64,000 nucleotides of DNA from NCBI RefSeq assembly GCF_013386825.1, contig NZ_JACARC010000011.1:56187-120186 (forward strand). The letters run 5' to 3'. Shown here in pieces: positions 43,807-52,175 of this stretch. The DNA is from Pseudomonas sp. IPO3778 (GTDB lineage Bacteria > Pseudomonadota > Gammaproteobacteria > Pseudomonadales > Pseudomonadaceae). The stretch's first letter is position 1. Every line of letters starts with the position of its first letter. Position numbers and translations under genes: made by a program. The notes beneath the pieces were generated by a model that did not search any database, had not been told where the DNA came from, and saw only the letters and a list, made by a program, of their open reading frames with translations.

Positions 43807-44513
43807 ACAGATTGCTCGGCGAATTTGTAGCCACGGCCCCACACCGTGAGGATGCGTGCCGGGTTGGCCGGGTCGGTCTCGACCTTGGCCCGCAGGCGGT
43901 TGATATGGGTGTTGACCGTGTGTTCATAGCCTTCGTGGCTGTAGCCCCACACGGCGTTGAGCAGGTCCATGCGCGAAAACACCTTGCCCGGTTGGCGGGC
44001 GAAAAAGTACAGCAGGTCGAATTCCCGGGGCGTGAGGTCCAGCCGCTGGCCTTGCAGGGTGGCGTCGCGGGTCAGCGGGTTGATGAACAACTGGCCCAGG
44101 TCGAGGCTGCCGGCGTCCATCTTCAGGTTGCGGGCCATGGCGTCGACCCGGCGCAACAGGGCCTTGACCCGGGCCACCAGCTCCGGCATGGAAAACGGCT
44201 TGGCCAGGTAGTCATCGGCCCCCAGCTCCAGGCCGAGGATGCGGTGCAGCTCGCTGGAGCGCGCGCTGGTAATGATGATCGGCGTGTAGCGTGTCATCGC
44301 CCGGGCCCGCCGGCAGATTTCCAGGCCGTCGACACCGGGCAGCATCAGGTCAAGGATCAGCGCATCCCAGCCGCCTTGCTCCAGCAGGCGCAGGCCTTCG
44401 TCGCCGTCGGCACTGTGGACCACCTCGAACTGCTCGTCCCGCAAGTGCAGGCAGATCAAATCGGCAATATGGGCATCGTCCTCGACCACCAGGACACGTT
44501 TGGGCTGATCCAT
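43803..44513 (-). CDS. OmpR-family response regulator
   Basis: 236 aa. Receiver with acidic pair Glu-Asp-Asp (VVEDDAH), phospho-acceptor Asp55 (LILDLMLPG), Thr/Ser switch (IIITSAR) and Lys (YLAKPFS). C-terminal winged helix (LDLTPREFDLLYFFARQPGKVFSRMDLLNAVWG, then RTVDTHI-like VNTHINRLRAKVE). First gene of the kinase operon; 299 nt separate it from the divergent msrB start. Confidence 0.95.
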   Translation of the reverse strand: MDQPKRVLVVEDDAHIADLICLHLRDEQFEVVHSADGDEGLRLLEQGGWDALILDLMLPGVDGLEICRRARAMTRYTPIIITSARSSELHRILGLELGADDYLAKPFSMPELVARVKALLRRVDAMARNLKMDAGSLDLGQLFINPLTRDATLQGQRLDLTPREFDLLYFFARQPGKVFSRMDLLNAVWGYSHEGYEHTVNTHINRLRAKVETDPANPARILTVWGRGYKFAEQSV

Positions 44514-44664
44514 TGATAGAAACCTGTCTTCGTAATTCGCGCATTGTGCGGCTTTTGCAACAGTGTAGTTATCACGAATTGTTTAACTCTGCGTGAGGAT
44601 TCCGCGACCACCCAAGGCCTAACCTTCACTCATCGCAATGGCCAAAAAAGCACGCAACCCCATT

Positions 44665-44756
44665 GTGGCGAGGGAGCTTGCTCCCGCTGGGTCGCGTAGC
44701 GGCCCCAAAAACTGGGAGCGCTACGCACTCCAGCGGGAGCAAGCTCCCTCGCCACA
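44665..44756. repeat. REPIN, GAGGGAGCTTGCTCCC type
   Basis: Inverted arms at 44665-44688 and about 44733-44756 with a folding spacer (AGCGGCCC/GGGAGCGCT). Located between the divergent two-component and msrB promoters; it takes up a third of that gap. Confidence 0.9.
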
Positions 44757-44811
44757 GTTTCAGCCACAGGGTTATTTGCCGGCCATAAGAGTTGGAGTTA
44801 AGGAGAAGGTC

Positions 44812-45324
44812 ATGTATTCACGTCGACAGATATTGCTGGCCAGCGGCGGCCTCGGGCTCGCGGTCATCGCCGGTGGCCTGCTGCAGAAAATCAACGCCGG
44901 CCCCAGCCTGATCGCCGAAGCCGAGGCCGCCGAAAACTTTGAGGTCAGCCACACCGACGCCGAATGGCGCACCCTGCTGACCGCCGAGCAATACGGGATC
45001 CTGCGCGAGGAGGGCACCGAGCGCCCTTACAGCAGCGCCCTCAATGACGAACACCGCACCGGCACCTTCGCCTGCGCCGGTTGCGCATTGCCCCTGTATG
45101 CCTCCGCCACCAAATTCGACAGCCACACCGGCTGGCCCAGCTTCTGGCAACCCCTGGAAAACGCCGTGGCCAGCCACGTCGACACCTCCTTTGGCGTGGT
45201 ACGCAAGGAAATCCACTGCCGGCGCTGCGGCGGTCACCAGGGCCATGTGTTCGATGACGGCCCGGCCCCCACCGGCCTGCGCTACTGCATGAACGGCGCA
45301 GCCATGACGTTCACTGCGGCTTAA
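44812..45324 (+). CDS. msrB: Exported peptide-methionine (R)-S-oxide reductase
   Basis: 170 aa from ATG 44812, with AAGGAGAAGG upstream. The N-terminus MYSRRQILLASGGLGLAVIAGG has a twin-arginine-like motif and a hydrophobic core, so it is exported or membrane-anchored. MsrB core: zinc Cys pairs Cys88/Cys91 and Cys136/Cys139, catalytic Cys159 in RYCMNGAAM (most MsrB have RYCINSASL). A Cys63-type resolving residue is replaced (YGILREEGTERP), so thioredoxin-like reduction of the sulfenate is expected. First of three redox genes. Confidence 0.93.
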   Translation: MYSRRQILLASGGLGLAVIAGGLLQKINAGPSLIAEAEAAENFEVSHTDAEWRTLLTAEQYGILREEGTERPYSSALNDEHRTGTFACAGCALPLYASATKFDSHTGWPSFWQPLENAVASHVDTSFGVVRKEIHCRRCGGHQGHVFDDGPAPTGLRYCMNGAAMTFTAA

Positions 45325-45353
45325 TTCAATGTCTTCTTATAAGGGAATTCCCC

Positions 45354-47111
45354 ATGTGGCTTTTAGTTCTCGCCTATCTGGGCGGCGTGTTGACGATTGT
45401 CAGCCCGTGCATCCTGCCGGTTCTGCCTTTTGTCTTCGCTCGCACCGGCCAGCCGTTTTTGCGCAGTGGCTTGCCGCTGTTGCTGGGGATGGCGATGACC
45501 TTCGCCCTGGTCGCGTCGCTCGCGGCAGTGGGCGGCGGTTGGGTGGTGCAAGTCAATCAGTACGGTCGCTGGCTCGCGTTGCTGTTTGTTGCGCTATTCG
45601 GGTTGACGTTGCTGCTGCCAAGCCTGTCCGAGCGCCTGACCCGGCCACTGGTGGCGGCGGGCAGTCGCCTGTCGGAAGCCGCCGGGGCCGATTCGCGGCC
45701 GCGTCCGGGCGCATCGTTCCTCATCGGCGTGGCCACCGGGTTGCTGTGGGCACCCTGCGCCGGGCCCATCCTGGGGTTGGTGCTGACGGGCGCCGCGCTG
45801 CAGGGCGCCAGTATCGGCACTACCTTGCTCTTGCTGGCCTACGCGGCCGGCGCTGCCACCTCCCTGGCCTTGGCGCTGCTGGTCGGCGGTAAAGTCTTTG
45901 GTTTCATGAAGCGCTCCCTGGGTGCCGGTGAATGGCTGCGTCGTGGTCTTGGCGCGCTGATGCTGGCGGGTGTGGCGGCGATTGCCCTGGGCCTGGACAC
46001 CGGGATCCTCGCACGCTTGTCGACCGCATCCACCGGTGGCCTGGAACAAAGCCTGGTGGAAAAACTCAGCGCCAAGCCTGAACAGAAGAGCGGGGCGATG
46101 ATGGCGGGCGGCGCGATGATGGCTGCGAACCACAGCGACACGCTGCCGGTGGAAGGCCAGTTGCCGCCGCTGGACGGTGCCGTGCAATGGCTCAACTCCA
46201 AGCCACTGACTGCCGAGGCGTTGAAAGGCAAAGTGGTGCTGGTGGATTTCTGGACTTACTCCTGCATCAACTGCCTGCGCACCTTGCCGTACGTCAAGGC
46301 CTGGGCCGAGAAGTACCGCGACCAGGGCCTGGTGGTGATCGGTGTGCACGCGCCGGAATTCGCCTTCGAACGGGACGTCAACAACGTCACCAAGGCCATG
46401 AAAGACCTGGGCATCACTTACCCGGTGGCCATCGACAACGACTACAAGATCTGGCGCGCCTTCAACAACCAGTACTGGCCGGCGCATTACTTTGCCGACG
46501 CCAAGGGCCAGATTCGCTACCACCATTTTGGCGAGGGTGATTACGCCGAGTCCGAGCGGGTTATCCAGCAACTGCTGCGTGAAGCGGGCGCAACCAAAGT
46601 GGCGAGCGGCTTGATCGAGGCCGACGCCAAGGGCATCCAGGCCGCACCGGACATGAACGAAGTACAGTCGCCGGAAACCTACCTGGGCTTCCAGCGCGCC
46701 GAGAACTTCGTGTCCACCGGCACCCTGGCCACTGACAAGGTCGCCAACTACCCGGCAGCCGGCAATCTCGCGCTGAACAACTGGACCCTGGAAGGCCAGT
46801 GGAACGTCGGTGGGCAGCAAGCCACCCTCGCGGCGGCCAACGGCAAGATCGTCTACCGCTTCCACGCCCGTGACTTGCACCTGGTGCTGGGCCCTGGCGC
46901 CGACGGCAAGCCGGTGCGCTTCAAGGTCACCGTCGACGGCCAGGCGCCGGGTGATGCCCATGGCACCGACGTCGCACCGGACGGCAGCGGCACCGTGACC
47001 GAACAACGCTTGTACCAGCTTGTTCGTCAGCCGGGCGCGGTCAAGGACCGGACCTTCACCATCGAGTTTCTAGACCCGCAAGTGGCGGCCTACGCCTTCA
47101 CCTTCGGCTAA
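45354..47111 (+). CDS. DipZ-like CcdA-thioredoxin fusion, transmembrane thiol-electron carrier
   Basis: 585 aa. Residues 1-215 form a six-helix CcdA/DsbD-beta domain with the electron-shuttling Cys19 (SPCILPVLPF) and Cys135 (WAPCAGPIL). Residues ~265-410 are a TlpA/redoxin-like thioredoxin with Cys304-Ile-Asn-Cys307. The final ~150 residues (NWTLEGQWNVGGQQATLAAANGKIVYRFHARDLHLVLG) match the C-terminal carbohydrate-binding-like domain of mycobacterial DipZ. It would pass cytosolic reducing power to the periplasm. It lies between exported msrB and msrA, its probable clients. Confidence 0.93.
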   Translation: MWLLVLAYLGGVLTIVSPCILPVLPFVFARTGQPFLRSGLPLLLGMAMTFALVASLAAVGGGWVVQVNQYGRWLALLFVALFGLTLLLPSLSERLTRPLVAAGSRLSEAAGADSRPRPGASFLIGVATGLLWAPCAGPILGLVLTGAALQGASIGTTLLLLAYAAGAATSLALALLVGGKVFGFMKRSLGAGEWLRRGLGALMLAGVAAIALGLDTGILARLSTASTGGLEQSLVEKLSAKPEQKSGAMMAGGAMMAANHSDTLPVEGQLPPLDGAVQWLNSKPLTAEALKGKVVLVDFWTYSCINCLRTLPYVKAWAEKYRDQGLVVIGVHAPEFAFERDVNNVTKAMKDLGITYPVAIDNDYKIWRAFNNQYWPAHYFADAKGQIRYHHFGEGDYAESERVIQQLLREAGATKVASGLIEADAKGIQAAPDMNEVQSPETYLGFQRAENFVSTGTLATDKVANYPAAGNLALNNWTLEGQWNVGGQQATLAAANGKIVYRFHARDLHLVLGPGADGKPVRFKVTVDGQAPGDAHGTDVAPDGSGTVTEQRLYQLVRQPGAVKDRTFTIEFLDPQVAAYAFTFG

Positions 47112-47149
47112 CCCGGCGACGTAACGCTTGAACTGAAAACCCAATCAAT

Positions 47150-47219
47150 GTGGGAGCTGGCTTGCCTGCGATAGCGATGTTGAATTCACCACCGCCATCG
47201 CAGGCAAGCCAGCTCCCAC
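47150..47219. repeat. REPIN, GTGGGAGCTGGCTTGCCTGCGAT type
   Basis: Left arm at 47150, inverted arm ATCGCAGGCAAGCCAGCTCC ending at 47219, spacer of about 20 nt. A REP class seen only here in the window. It lies between dipZ-like and msrA, so msrA may be expressed at a different level. Confidence 0.88.
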
Positions 47220-47258
47220 CGTTGACCGTGTTTATTCTGATGTCTTGGAGTGAATGAG

Positions 47259-47954
47259 ATGAAACTGCTTAATTACTTACCGGCCCTCGCGTTTGCTGCC
47301 TTCGTCGGCCACGCCTCGGCGTTCTCTTTCGGCCCGTCCGACGACGCGGTGGCCATCGCACCACCGGCCATGGACCTGCCGGCAGACGCCGGCAACCTGC
47401 AAACCGCGGTCTTCGCCGGCGGCTGTTTCTGGGGCGTGCAGGGTGTGTTCCAGCATGTACAGGGGGTGAAAAACGCCGTGTCCGGCTATGACGGCGGCGC
47501 AGCGGGCACCGCCCAGTACGACAGCGTCAGCGGCGGCGATACCGGCCACGCCGAATCCGTCTCGGTGACCTACGACCCGAGCAAGGTCAGCTACGGCAAG
47601 TTGCTGCAGATCTACTTCTCGGTGGCCCACAACCCCACGGAACTCAACCGCCAGGGCCCGGACAGCGGCACCCAGTACCGCTCGGCGATCTTTGCCCAGA
47701 ACGCTGAACAGCAAAAAGTCGCCCAGGCCTACATCGCCCAGCTCGACGCCGCCAAGTCCTTTGATAAGCCGATCGTGACCAAAATCGAAATGGGCAAGGC
47801 GTTCTACCCGGCAGAGTCCTACCACCAGGACTTCCTGACCGAGAATCCGTCGTACCCGTACATCGTGATCAACGACCTGCCCAAGGTGGCCCAGCTGAAA
47901 AAACTGTTCCCCGACCAATACCGGGCAGAACCGGTGCTGGTGAAGAACCAGTAG
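47259..47954 (+). CDS. msrA: Exported peptide-methionine (S)-S-oxide reductase
   Basis: 231 aa from ATG 47259 (GGAG 8 nt upstream). Signal peptide MKLLNYLPALAFAAFVGHASA. Nucleophile Cys56 in AGGCFWGVQ; later motifs GTAQYDSVSGGDTGHAESV, AHNPTELNRQGPDSGTQYRSAIF and PAESYHQDF are diagnostic. There are no further cysteines near the C-terminus, so recycling should depend on an outside thiol donor, presumably the DipZ-like protein. Its TAG stop (47952-47954) is part of the following REP arm. Confidence 0.95.
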   Translation: MKLLNYLPALAFAAFVGHASAFSFGPSDDAVAIAPPAMDLPADAGNLQTAVFAGGCFWGVQGVFQHVQGVKNAVSGYDGGAAGTAQYDSVSGGDTGHAESVSVTYDPSKVSYGKLLQIYFSVAHNPTELNRQGPDSGTQYRSAIFAQNAEQQKVAQAYIAQLDAAKSFDKPIVTKIEMGKAFYPAESYHQDFLTENPSYPYIVINDLPKVAQLKKLFPDQYRAEPVLVKNQ

Positions 47955-48068
47955 GAGCACGCTTGCTCGCGAAGGTCGTTAACGATAACGCTGGCTGGCT
48001 GGCTGGCTGGATGGCTGTCTGGAGGGGAGCGGCGCCTTCAAGTTTTTCGCGAGCAAGCTCGCTCCTAC
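47951..48068. repeat. REPIN with (CTGG)5 spacer; arms supply stop codons of both flanking genes
   Basis: GTAGGAGC arm at 47951 and inverted arm GCGAGCAAGCTCGCTCCTAC ending 48068. The msrA TAG lies in the left arm and the TAG of the convergent NTF2-like gene in the right arm (48065-48067). The spacer holds a CTGG pentamer at 47991-48010, absent from the other REPINs here. Confidence 0.9.
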
Positions 48069-48490
48069 AATTTTGCCAGGTAAGGCGCCAGGCGCCGGCC
48101 CATCTCTTCACCCAGGGCTTGCAGCCCGCTCAAGGGGCGGATCATCACTTCAAACTCGATGATCTGCCCTTGCTCGTTAAAGCGAATCAGGTCGATGCCC
48201 TTGAGTTGCTTGTCACCCACCCGGGCGCTGAACTCCAGCACCACGCTTTGGCCGTCGGCGGTGGCCAGTTCTCGGTGGTAGGTAAAGTCTTCAAACACGT
48301 TGAACACCGTGTTGAGGATCATCGACACCACCGGCGCGCCGGGGTAGGGCGTGTGGGCCATGGGCGAGCGGAAGACGGCATCGGGGGCGAGCAATTCAGG
48401 CAGGGCTTTCAAATCACCGGCCACCAGCATGGCGTGCCAACGCTTGAGGCTGTGGGCGGCTTGGGGAGATAGCTTCAATTCGTCGGACAT
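48065..48490 (-). CDS. NTF2/SnoaL-like protein
   Basis: 141 aa from ATG 48490 (an in-frame start at 48499 adds three residues). SnoaL-like cone fold: LKRWHAMLVAGDLKALPELLAPDAVFRSPMAHTPYPG, then FEDFTYHRELATADGQSVVLEFSARVGDKQLKGIDLIRFNEQGQIIEFEVMIRPL. Such proteins are small-molecule binders or isomerase-like enzymes; function unknown. It runs into the REPIN, which provides its stop codon. Upstream on the same strand lies a REP cluster. Confidence 0.85.
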   Translation of the reverse strand: MSDELKLSPQAAHSLKRWHAMLVAGDLKALPELLAPDAVFRSPMAHTPYPGAPVVSMILNTVFNVFEDFTYHRELATADGQSVVLEFSARVGDKQLKGIDLIRFNEQGQIIEFEVMIRPLSGLQALGEEMGRRLAPYLAKL

Positions 48491-48623
48491 GTCGGGCACC
48501 TGTTCTTATGATGGGCGGGGCGTTGCACCCCACCAACATAAGAGCGGCACCAACGCCGATCAATGATCCAAATTGACAGTTATATGATTGAGCCGCACAC
48601 CACACCTGCCACGATCGACGACG

Positions 48624-48759
48624 ATCGTTCCCACGCTCTGCGTGGGAACGCCGCCCTGGACGCTCTGCGTCCGCTCTTGACGTCGTGACGCAGAGCGTCA
48701 CCGGATGCATTCCCACGCGGAGCGTGGGAACGATCAACGCGGAGCGTGAGAACGATCAA
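48624..48759. repeat. REP cluster, CGTTCCCACGC type
   Basis: Outer arms ATCGTTCCCACGCTCTGCG and GCGGAGCGTGGGAACGAT, inner TGACGCAGAGCGTCA and GGACGC/GCGTCC stems, and an additional partial copy at the right end. It fills most of the gap 48500-48762. Confidence 0.85.
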
Positions 48760-48762
48760 TCA

Positions 48763-49713
48763 TCAGACCACTTCCAGGTACGAGCTATGAATCGCCCGCG
48801 CCAACTCGCGCACGGTGTCGATAAATTCCGTCAGCCGGCTGTGCAGCCCGTCCTCCAGGATCTCGTCAATTCCGGTATACCGGAGCCGGGCCTCAAACTC
48901 CGCAGCCAAACGCTGGGCCGTGCGCCCGTAACTGCCCGGCAAGTCCGCCAGGATGTGGCTCAACTCCTCGATACACGCATGCAACGAGCGGGGCACATCA
49001 CTGCGCAACAGCAACAGCTCCGACACCGACCGCGCATTCAACGCATTCGGGTACAGCTCGGTGTACGCCTCAAACGATGACAACGCCCGCAGCAACGCAC
49101 TCCACTGGTAATACCCGCGTGCCGACAGGTCGCTGACCTCTTCAGACTCTTCGCCAAACATCTCATAGCGTGCATCCAGCAGGCGCAGGGTGTTATCCGC
49201 CCGTTCGACAAAGGTGCCCAGCCGGATAAACCGGTACGCGTCATTGCGCATGATCGTCCCGGACGTCGCCCCACGAAACAGGTGCGAACGCTGTTTCACC
49301 CAGTCACAGAAGTGGCTGATGCCATGGCGCGCCAAGCCGCCAGCCGCGATGCTGCGCATTTCCAGCCAGGTGGCGTTGAGGTTTTCCCACATGTCGGCCG
49401 TGATCCGCCCGCGCACCGCATGGGCGTTGCCCCGTGCGGCCCGCAGGCAGTTATAGATGCTCGCCGGGTTTTCCTCGTCCAGGGCGAAGAAGTGCAACAT
49501 GCGCTCGGCGTCCAACTGCTTGTGGCGTTCGAGGTAACTGTCCAGGGTGCCGCTGCTGAGCAGCGACATGGCCAACTCATCCAGCCCGTCACTGCGCCCG
49601 GCCTGGGGCATCAGCGACAGCGAATAACTGACTTCCAGCATGCGCGCCAGGTTCTCGGCGCGCTCCAGGTAACGGGACATCCAATACAAATCTGCGGCGG
49701 TTCTACTCAGCAT
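48763..49713 (-). CDS. Alpha-E domain protein (DUF403)
   Basis: 316 aa, helical throughout, starting MLSRTAADLYWMSRYLERAENLARMLEV, the classic alpha-E opening. It begins just after the stop of the ATP-grasp gene, with GGAGG from that junction as SD, so the two are translationally coupled. The alpha-E / circularly permuted ATP-grasp pair is known as a conserved module thought to make or modify a peptide-like product, usually with a transglutaminase-like protein. No such gene is next to it here. Function unknown. Confidence 0.92.
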   Translation of the reverse strand: MLSRTAADLYWMSRYLERAENLARMLEVSYSLSLMPQAGRSDGLDELAMSLLSSGTLDSYLERHKQLDAERMLHFFALDEENPASIYNCLRAARGNAHAVRGRITADMWENLNATWLEMRSIAAGGLARHGISHFCDWVKQRSHLFRGATSGTIMRNDAYRFIRLGTFVERADNTLRLLDARYEMFGEESEEVSDLSARGYYQWSALLRALSSFEAYTELYPNALNARSVSELLLLRSDVPRSLHACIEELSHILADLPGSYGRTAQRLAAEFEARLRYTGIDEILEDGLHSRLTEFIDTVRELARAIHSSYLEVV

Positions 49714-49715
49714 AC

Positions 49716-51125
49716 TCAGCCCTCCACCACCCAGGTGTCCTTGGTTCCGCCGCCTTGCGACGAGTTGACGATCAATGAGCCTTCCCGCAGTGCCACCCGG
49801 GTCAAGCCACCGGGCACCAGGCGGGTTTCCTTGCCCGAGAGCACAAACGGTCGCAGGTCGATATGCCGTGGCGCGATGCCGTTTTCGACAAAGGTCGGGC
49901 AGGTGGACAGGCTCAAGGTCGGTTGGGCGATGTAGGCGTGGGGACGGGCCTTGATGCGTTGCCGGAAGTCCTCGATCTCGGCAGCGGTAGACGCGGGGCC
50001 CACCAGCATGCCGTAGCCGCCGGAGCCCTGGGTTTCCTTGACCACCAGTTCCGGCAGGTGCGCCAGTACGTGGGACAGTTCATCGGGCTTGCGGCACTGG
50101 AAGGTCGGCACGTTTTGCAGGATCGGTTCTTCATCCAGGTAGAACCGGATCATTTCCGGCACATAGGGGTAGATCGACTTGTCGTCCGCCACGCCGGTGC
50201 CGATGGCATTCGCCAGCACCACGTTGCCCGCGCAGTAGGCCGCCACCAGGCCGGGTACGCCGAGCATCGAGTCGGGGTTGAAGGCCTGCGGGTCGAGGAA
50301 CGCGTCGTCGATACGGCGGTAAATCACATCCACGGCCTTCGGGCCGTCGGTGGTGCGCATGAATACCTTGAGGTCGTGCACAAACAGATCGGCGCCTTCC
50401 ACCAGCTCCACGCCCATTTCCCGGGCCAGGAACGCATGCTCGAAAAACGCGCTGTTAAAGCGGCCCGGCGTCAGTACCACCACATTCGGGTTGTCCAGGC
50501 GGCTGGAGCTTTTCAGGGTCTTGAGCAGCAGGTTGGGGTAGTGGTCCACCGGGGCGATACGCTGTTTGGCAAACACCTCGGGGAACAGGCGCATCATCAT
50601 CTTGCGGTCTTCGAGCATGTAGCTCACACCGCTGGGGGTGCGCAGGTTGTCTTCGAGCACGTAGTACGTGCCGTCGCCATCGCGTACCAGGTCAACCCCG
50701 GAAATGTGCGAGTAGATATCGCGGTGCAAGTCCAGGCCGACCATGGCCTTCTGGTAACCCTCGTTGCCGAGGACCTGCTCGGCGGGGATGATCCCGGCCT
50801 TGATGATGCGTTGGTCGTGGTAGATATCGGCGAGGAACATGTTCAGTGCATTCACCCGCTGGATACAGCCGCGTTCGATGACGCTCCATTCACTGGCGGG
50901 GATGCTGCGGGGGATGATGTCGAAGGGAATCAGGCGCTCGGTGTCTTGCTCGTCGCCATACAGGGTGAAGGTGATCCCGGCGCGGTGAAACAGCAGGTCG
51001 GCTTCACGGCGGCGCTGGGCCAGCAGTTCTGGCGGCGTATTGGCCAGCCAGCGGGAGAAATCCTGATAGTGCGCACGGCACACGCCGTTTGCATCATTCA
51101 TTTCATCAAAGAAAGATCGAGCCAT
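49716..51125 (-). CDS. Circularly permuted type 2 ATP-grasp protein (DUF404/DUF407)
   Basis: 469 aa. Opening SFFDEMNDANGVCRAHYQDFSRWLANTPPELLAQRRREADLLFHRAGITF, with the ATP-grasp segments GVDLVRDGDGTYYVLEDNLRTPSGVSYMLEDR and LVVKETQGSGGYGMLVGPAST, and the closing RPFVLSGKETRLVPGGLTRVAL. Expected to be an ATP-dependent carboxylate-amine ligase. Upstream of the alpha-E gene in one operon; the first in-frame ATG at 51125 is used. Confidence 0.92.
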   Translation of the reverse strand: MARSFFDEMNDANGVCRAHYQDFSRWLANTPPELLAQRRREADLLFHRAGITFTLYGDEQDTERLIPFDIIPRSIPASEWSVIERGCIQRVNALNMFLADIYHDQRIIKAGIIPAEQVLGNEGYQKAMVGLDLHRDIYSHISGVDLVRDGDGTYYVLEDNLRTPSGVSYMLEDRKMMMRLFPEVFAKQRIAPVDHYPNLLLKTLKSSSRLDNPNVVVLTPGRFNSAFFEHAFLAREMGVELVEGADLFVHDLKVFMRTTDGPKAVDVIYRRIDDAFLDPQAFNPDSMLGVPGLVAAYCAGNVVLANAIGTGVADDKSIYPYVPEMIRFYLDEEPILQNVPTFQCRKPDELSHVLAHLPELVVKETQGSGGYGMLVGPASTAAEIEDFRQRIKARPHAYIAQPTLSLSTCPTFVENGIAPRHIDLRPFVLSGKETRLVPGGLTRVALREGSLIVNSSQGGGTKDTWVVEG

Positions 51126-51547
51126 TCCAGTACCTTGTCAGTGCCCGGGGAACTACTCATGGGTGGCACTGCCGCTTTAGAAAACGCATTTTTTTATGAG
51201 CCCGTGGCTGATGGTGCCAGCAGGCCTGGTCCTTACTTTCTTTTGGGGTGGGCTCTGGGTCGGGGGGTAACGAATGCTCCTGTAATCAGGCGGGGCAGGT
51301 GGGTGATTGAAGGAGTAAAGCAATGCCTGTGCCATCGACCCGTAGCGACTCCCCTGTGGCGAGGGAGCTTGCTCCCGCTGGGGTGCGAAGCGCCCCCAGG
51401 AAGCAGGCCTGCTACGCAGTCTAACGGGAGCAAGCTCCCTCGCCACATAGAGCGCTCGATTGCCTCAAAACGGTGCATCAATTACTTGAACTTTGCACCA
51501 GCGCAGTTCTTCTAACGGGCTTCAAATACCTGCGTGGAGCACTGATC
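51126..51547. other. Divergent intergenic region with REPIN
   Basis: Holds the likely promoters of the ATP-grasp operon (minus) and the membrane protein gene (plus). The only clear element is the REPIN at 51356-51447. The remainder has no convincing ORF, and I see no clear -35/-10 pairs. Confidence 0.5.
51356..51447. repeat. REPIN, GAGGGAGCTTGCTCCC type
   Basis: Inverted arms at 51356-51379 and about 51424-51447 with a spacer containing GTGCGAAGCGCCCC. Located about 100 nt upstream of the membrane-protein gene. Confidence 0.9.
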
Positions 51548-52093
51548 GTGCCCAGAATCATTTCCCCACAGAACCCCGAGTCGGCCCTGACCGACCACAG
51601 CGAGCACTCCGCGAAGATTTTCGGTTCACCCAAGGACCGTCTCGACTTCTACCGGCGCGAGATCCAGTACGAAACCAGCATCCTGGCCAACCGCACCGAT
51701 GCCTACCTCACCGCCCAGTCATTCCTGGTGATCGCCTTTGTGTCCGGCATGGGCAACCTCAACCCGGAATGGGGCAAGCTGTTCACCCTGGTGGTGCCGG
51801 TGTTTCTGGCGATGCTGGGCATTCTCAGCTCCCTCAACGCCTGGCCGGGCATTCGGGCGGCCTACGACATCATCGATCACTGGCACTACAAACAAAGCGA
51901 ACTGCTGCGCAGCGAACCGGTGATGGGCCTGGCGTACGACGAGTCGCCGCTGTTCAGCGAGACGGAGTCGTCCCATAAGGGCTATCGCAAATCGCTGCTG
52001 TTCTCGATGCGTGCACCCTGGTTGTTCATGGTGTTCTGGGTGATCCTGGGGGCCTACGCGTTCTATATCCAGGTCGACAACCCAGGCTCCTAG
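51548..52093 (+). CDS. Small membrane protein of unknown function
   Basis: 181 aa from GTG 51548 (GGAG 8 nt upstream); the frame is open to 51473 without an SD. A charged N-terminus (SEHSAKIFGSPKDRLDFYRREIQYETSILANRTDAY) is followed by two close TM helices (LTAQSFLVIAFVSGMG and LFTLVVPVFLAMLGILSSL), a ~75-residue loop and a third TM (PWLFMVFWVILGAYAFYIQV). The layout resembles small membrane proteins seen beside signalling or effector genes, but I recognise no family. Two tiny acidic ORFs follow. Confidence 0.75.
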   Translation: MPRIISPQNPESALTDHSEHSAKIFGSPKDRLDFYRREIQYETSILANRTDAYLTAQSFLVIAFVSGMGNLNPEWGKLFTLVVPVFLAMLGILSSLNAWPGIRAAYDIIDHWHYKQSELLRSEPVMGLAYDESPLFSETESSHKGYRKSLLFSMRAPWLFMVFWVILGAYAFYIQVDNPGS

Positions 52094-52175
52094 CCAATCG
52101 GAATGAACTTCCGCCCGGCGTTCAGCACCTTACGTTTACGCAGGGCCAGTTTTCCCAATCTGCGAAGAGGTGACC

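Noticed and set aside
45594..47006. 470-aa antisense ORF across the DipZ-like gene
   Set aside because: Low-complexity His/Gln/Arg-rich translation typical of antisense shadow; the sense strand has clear domains.
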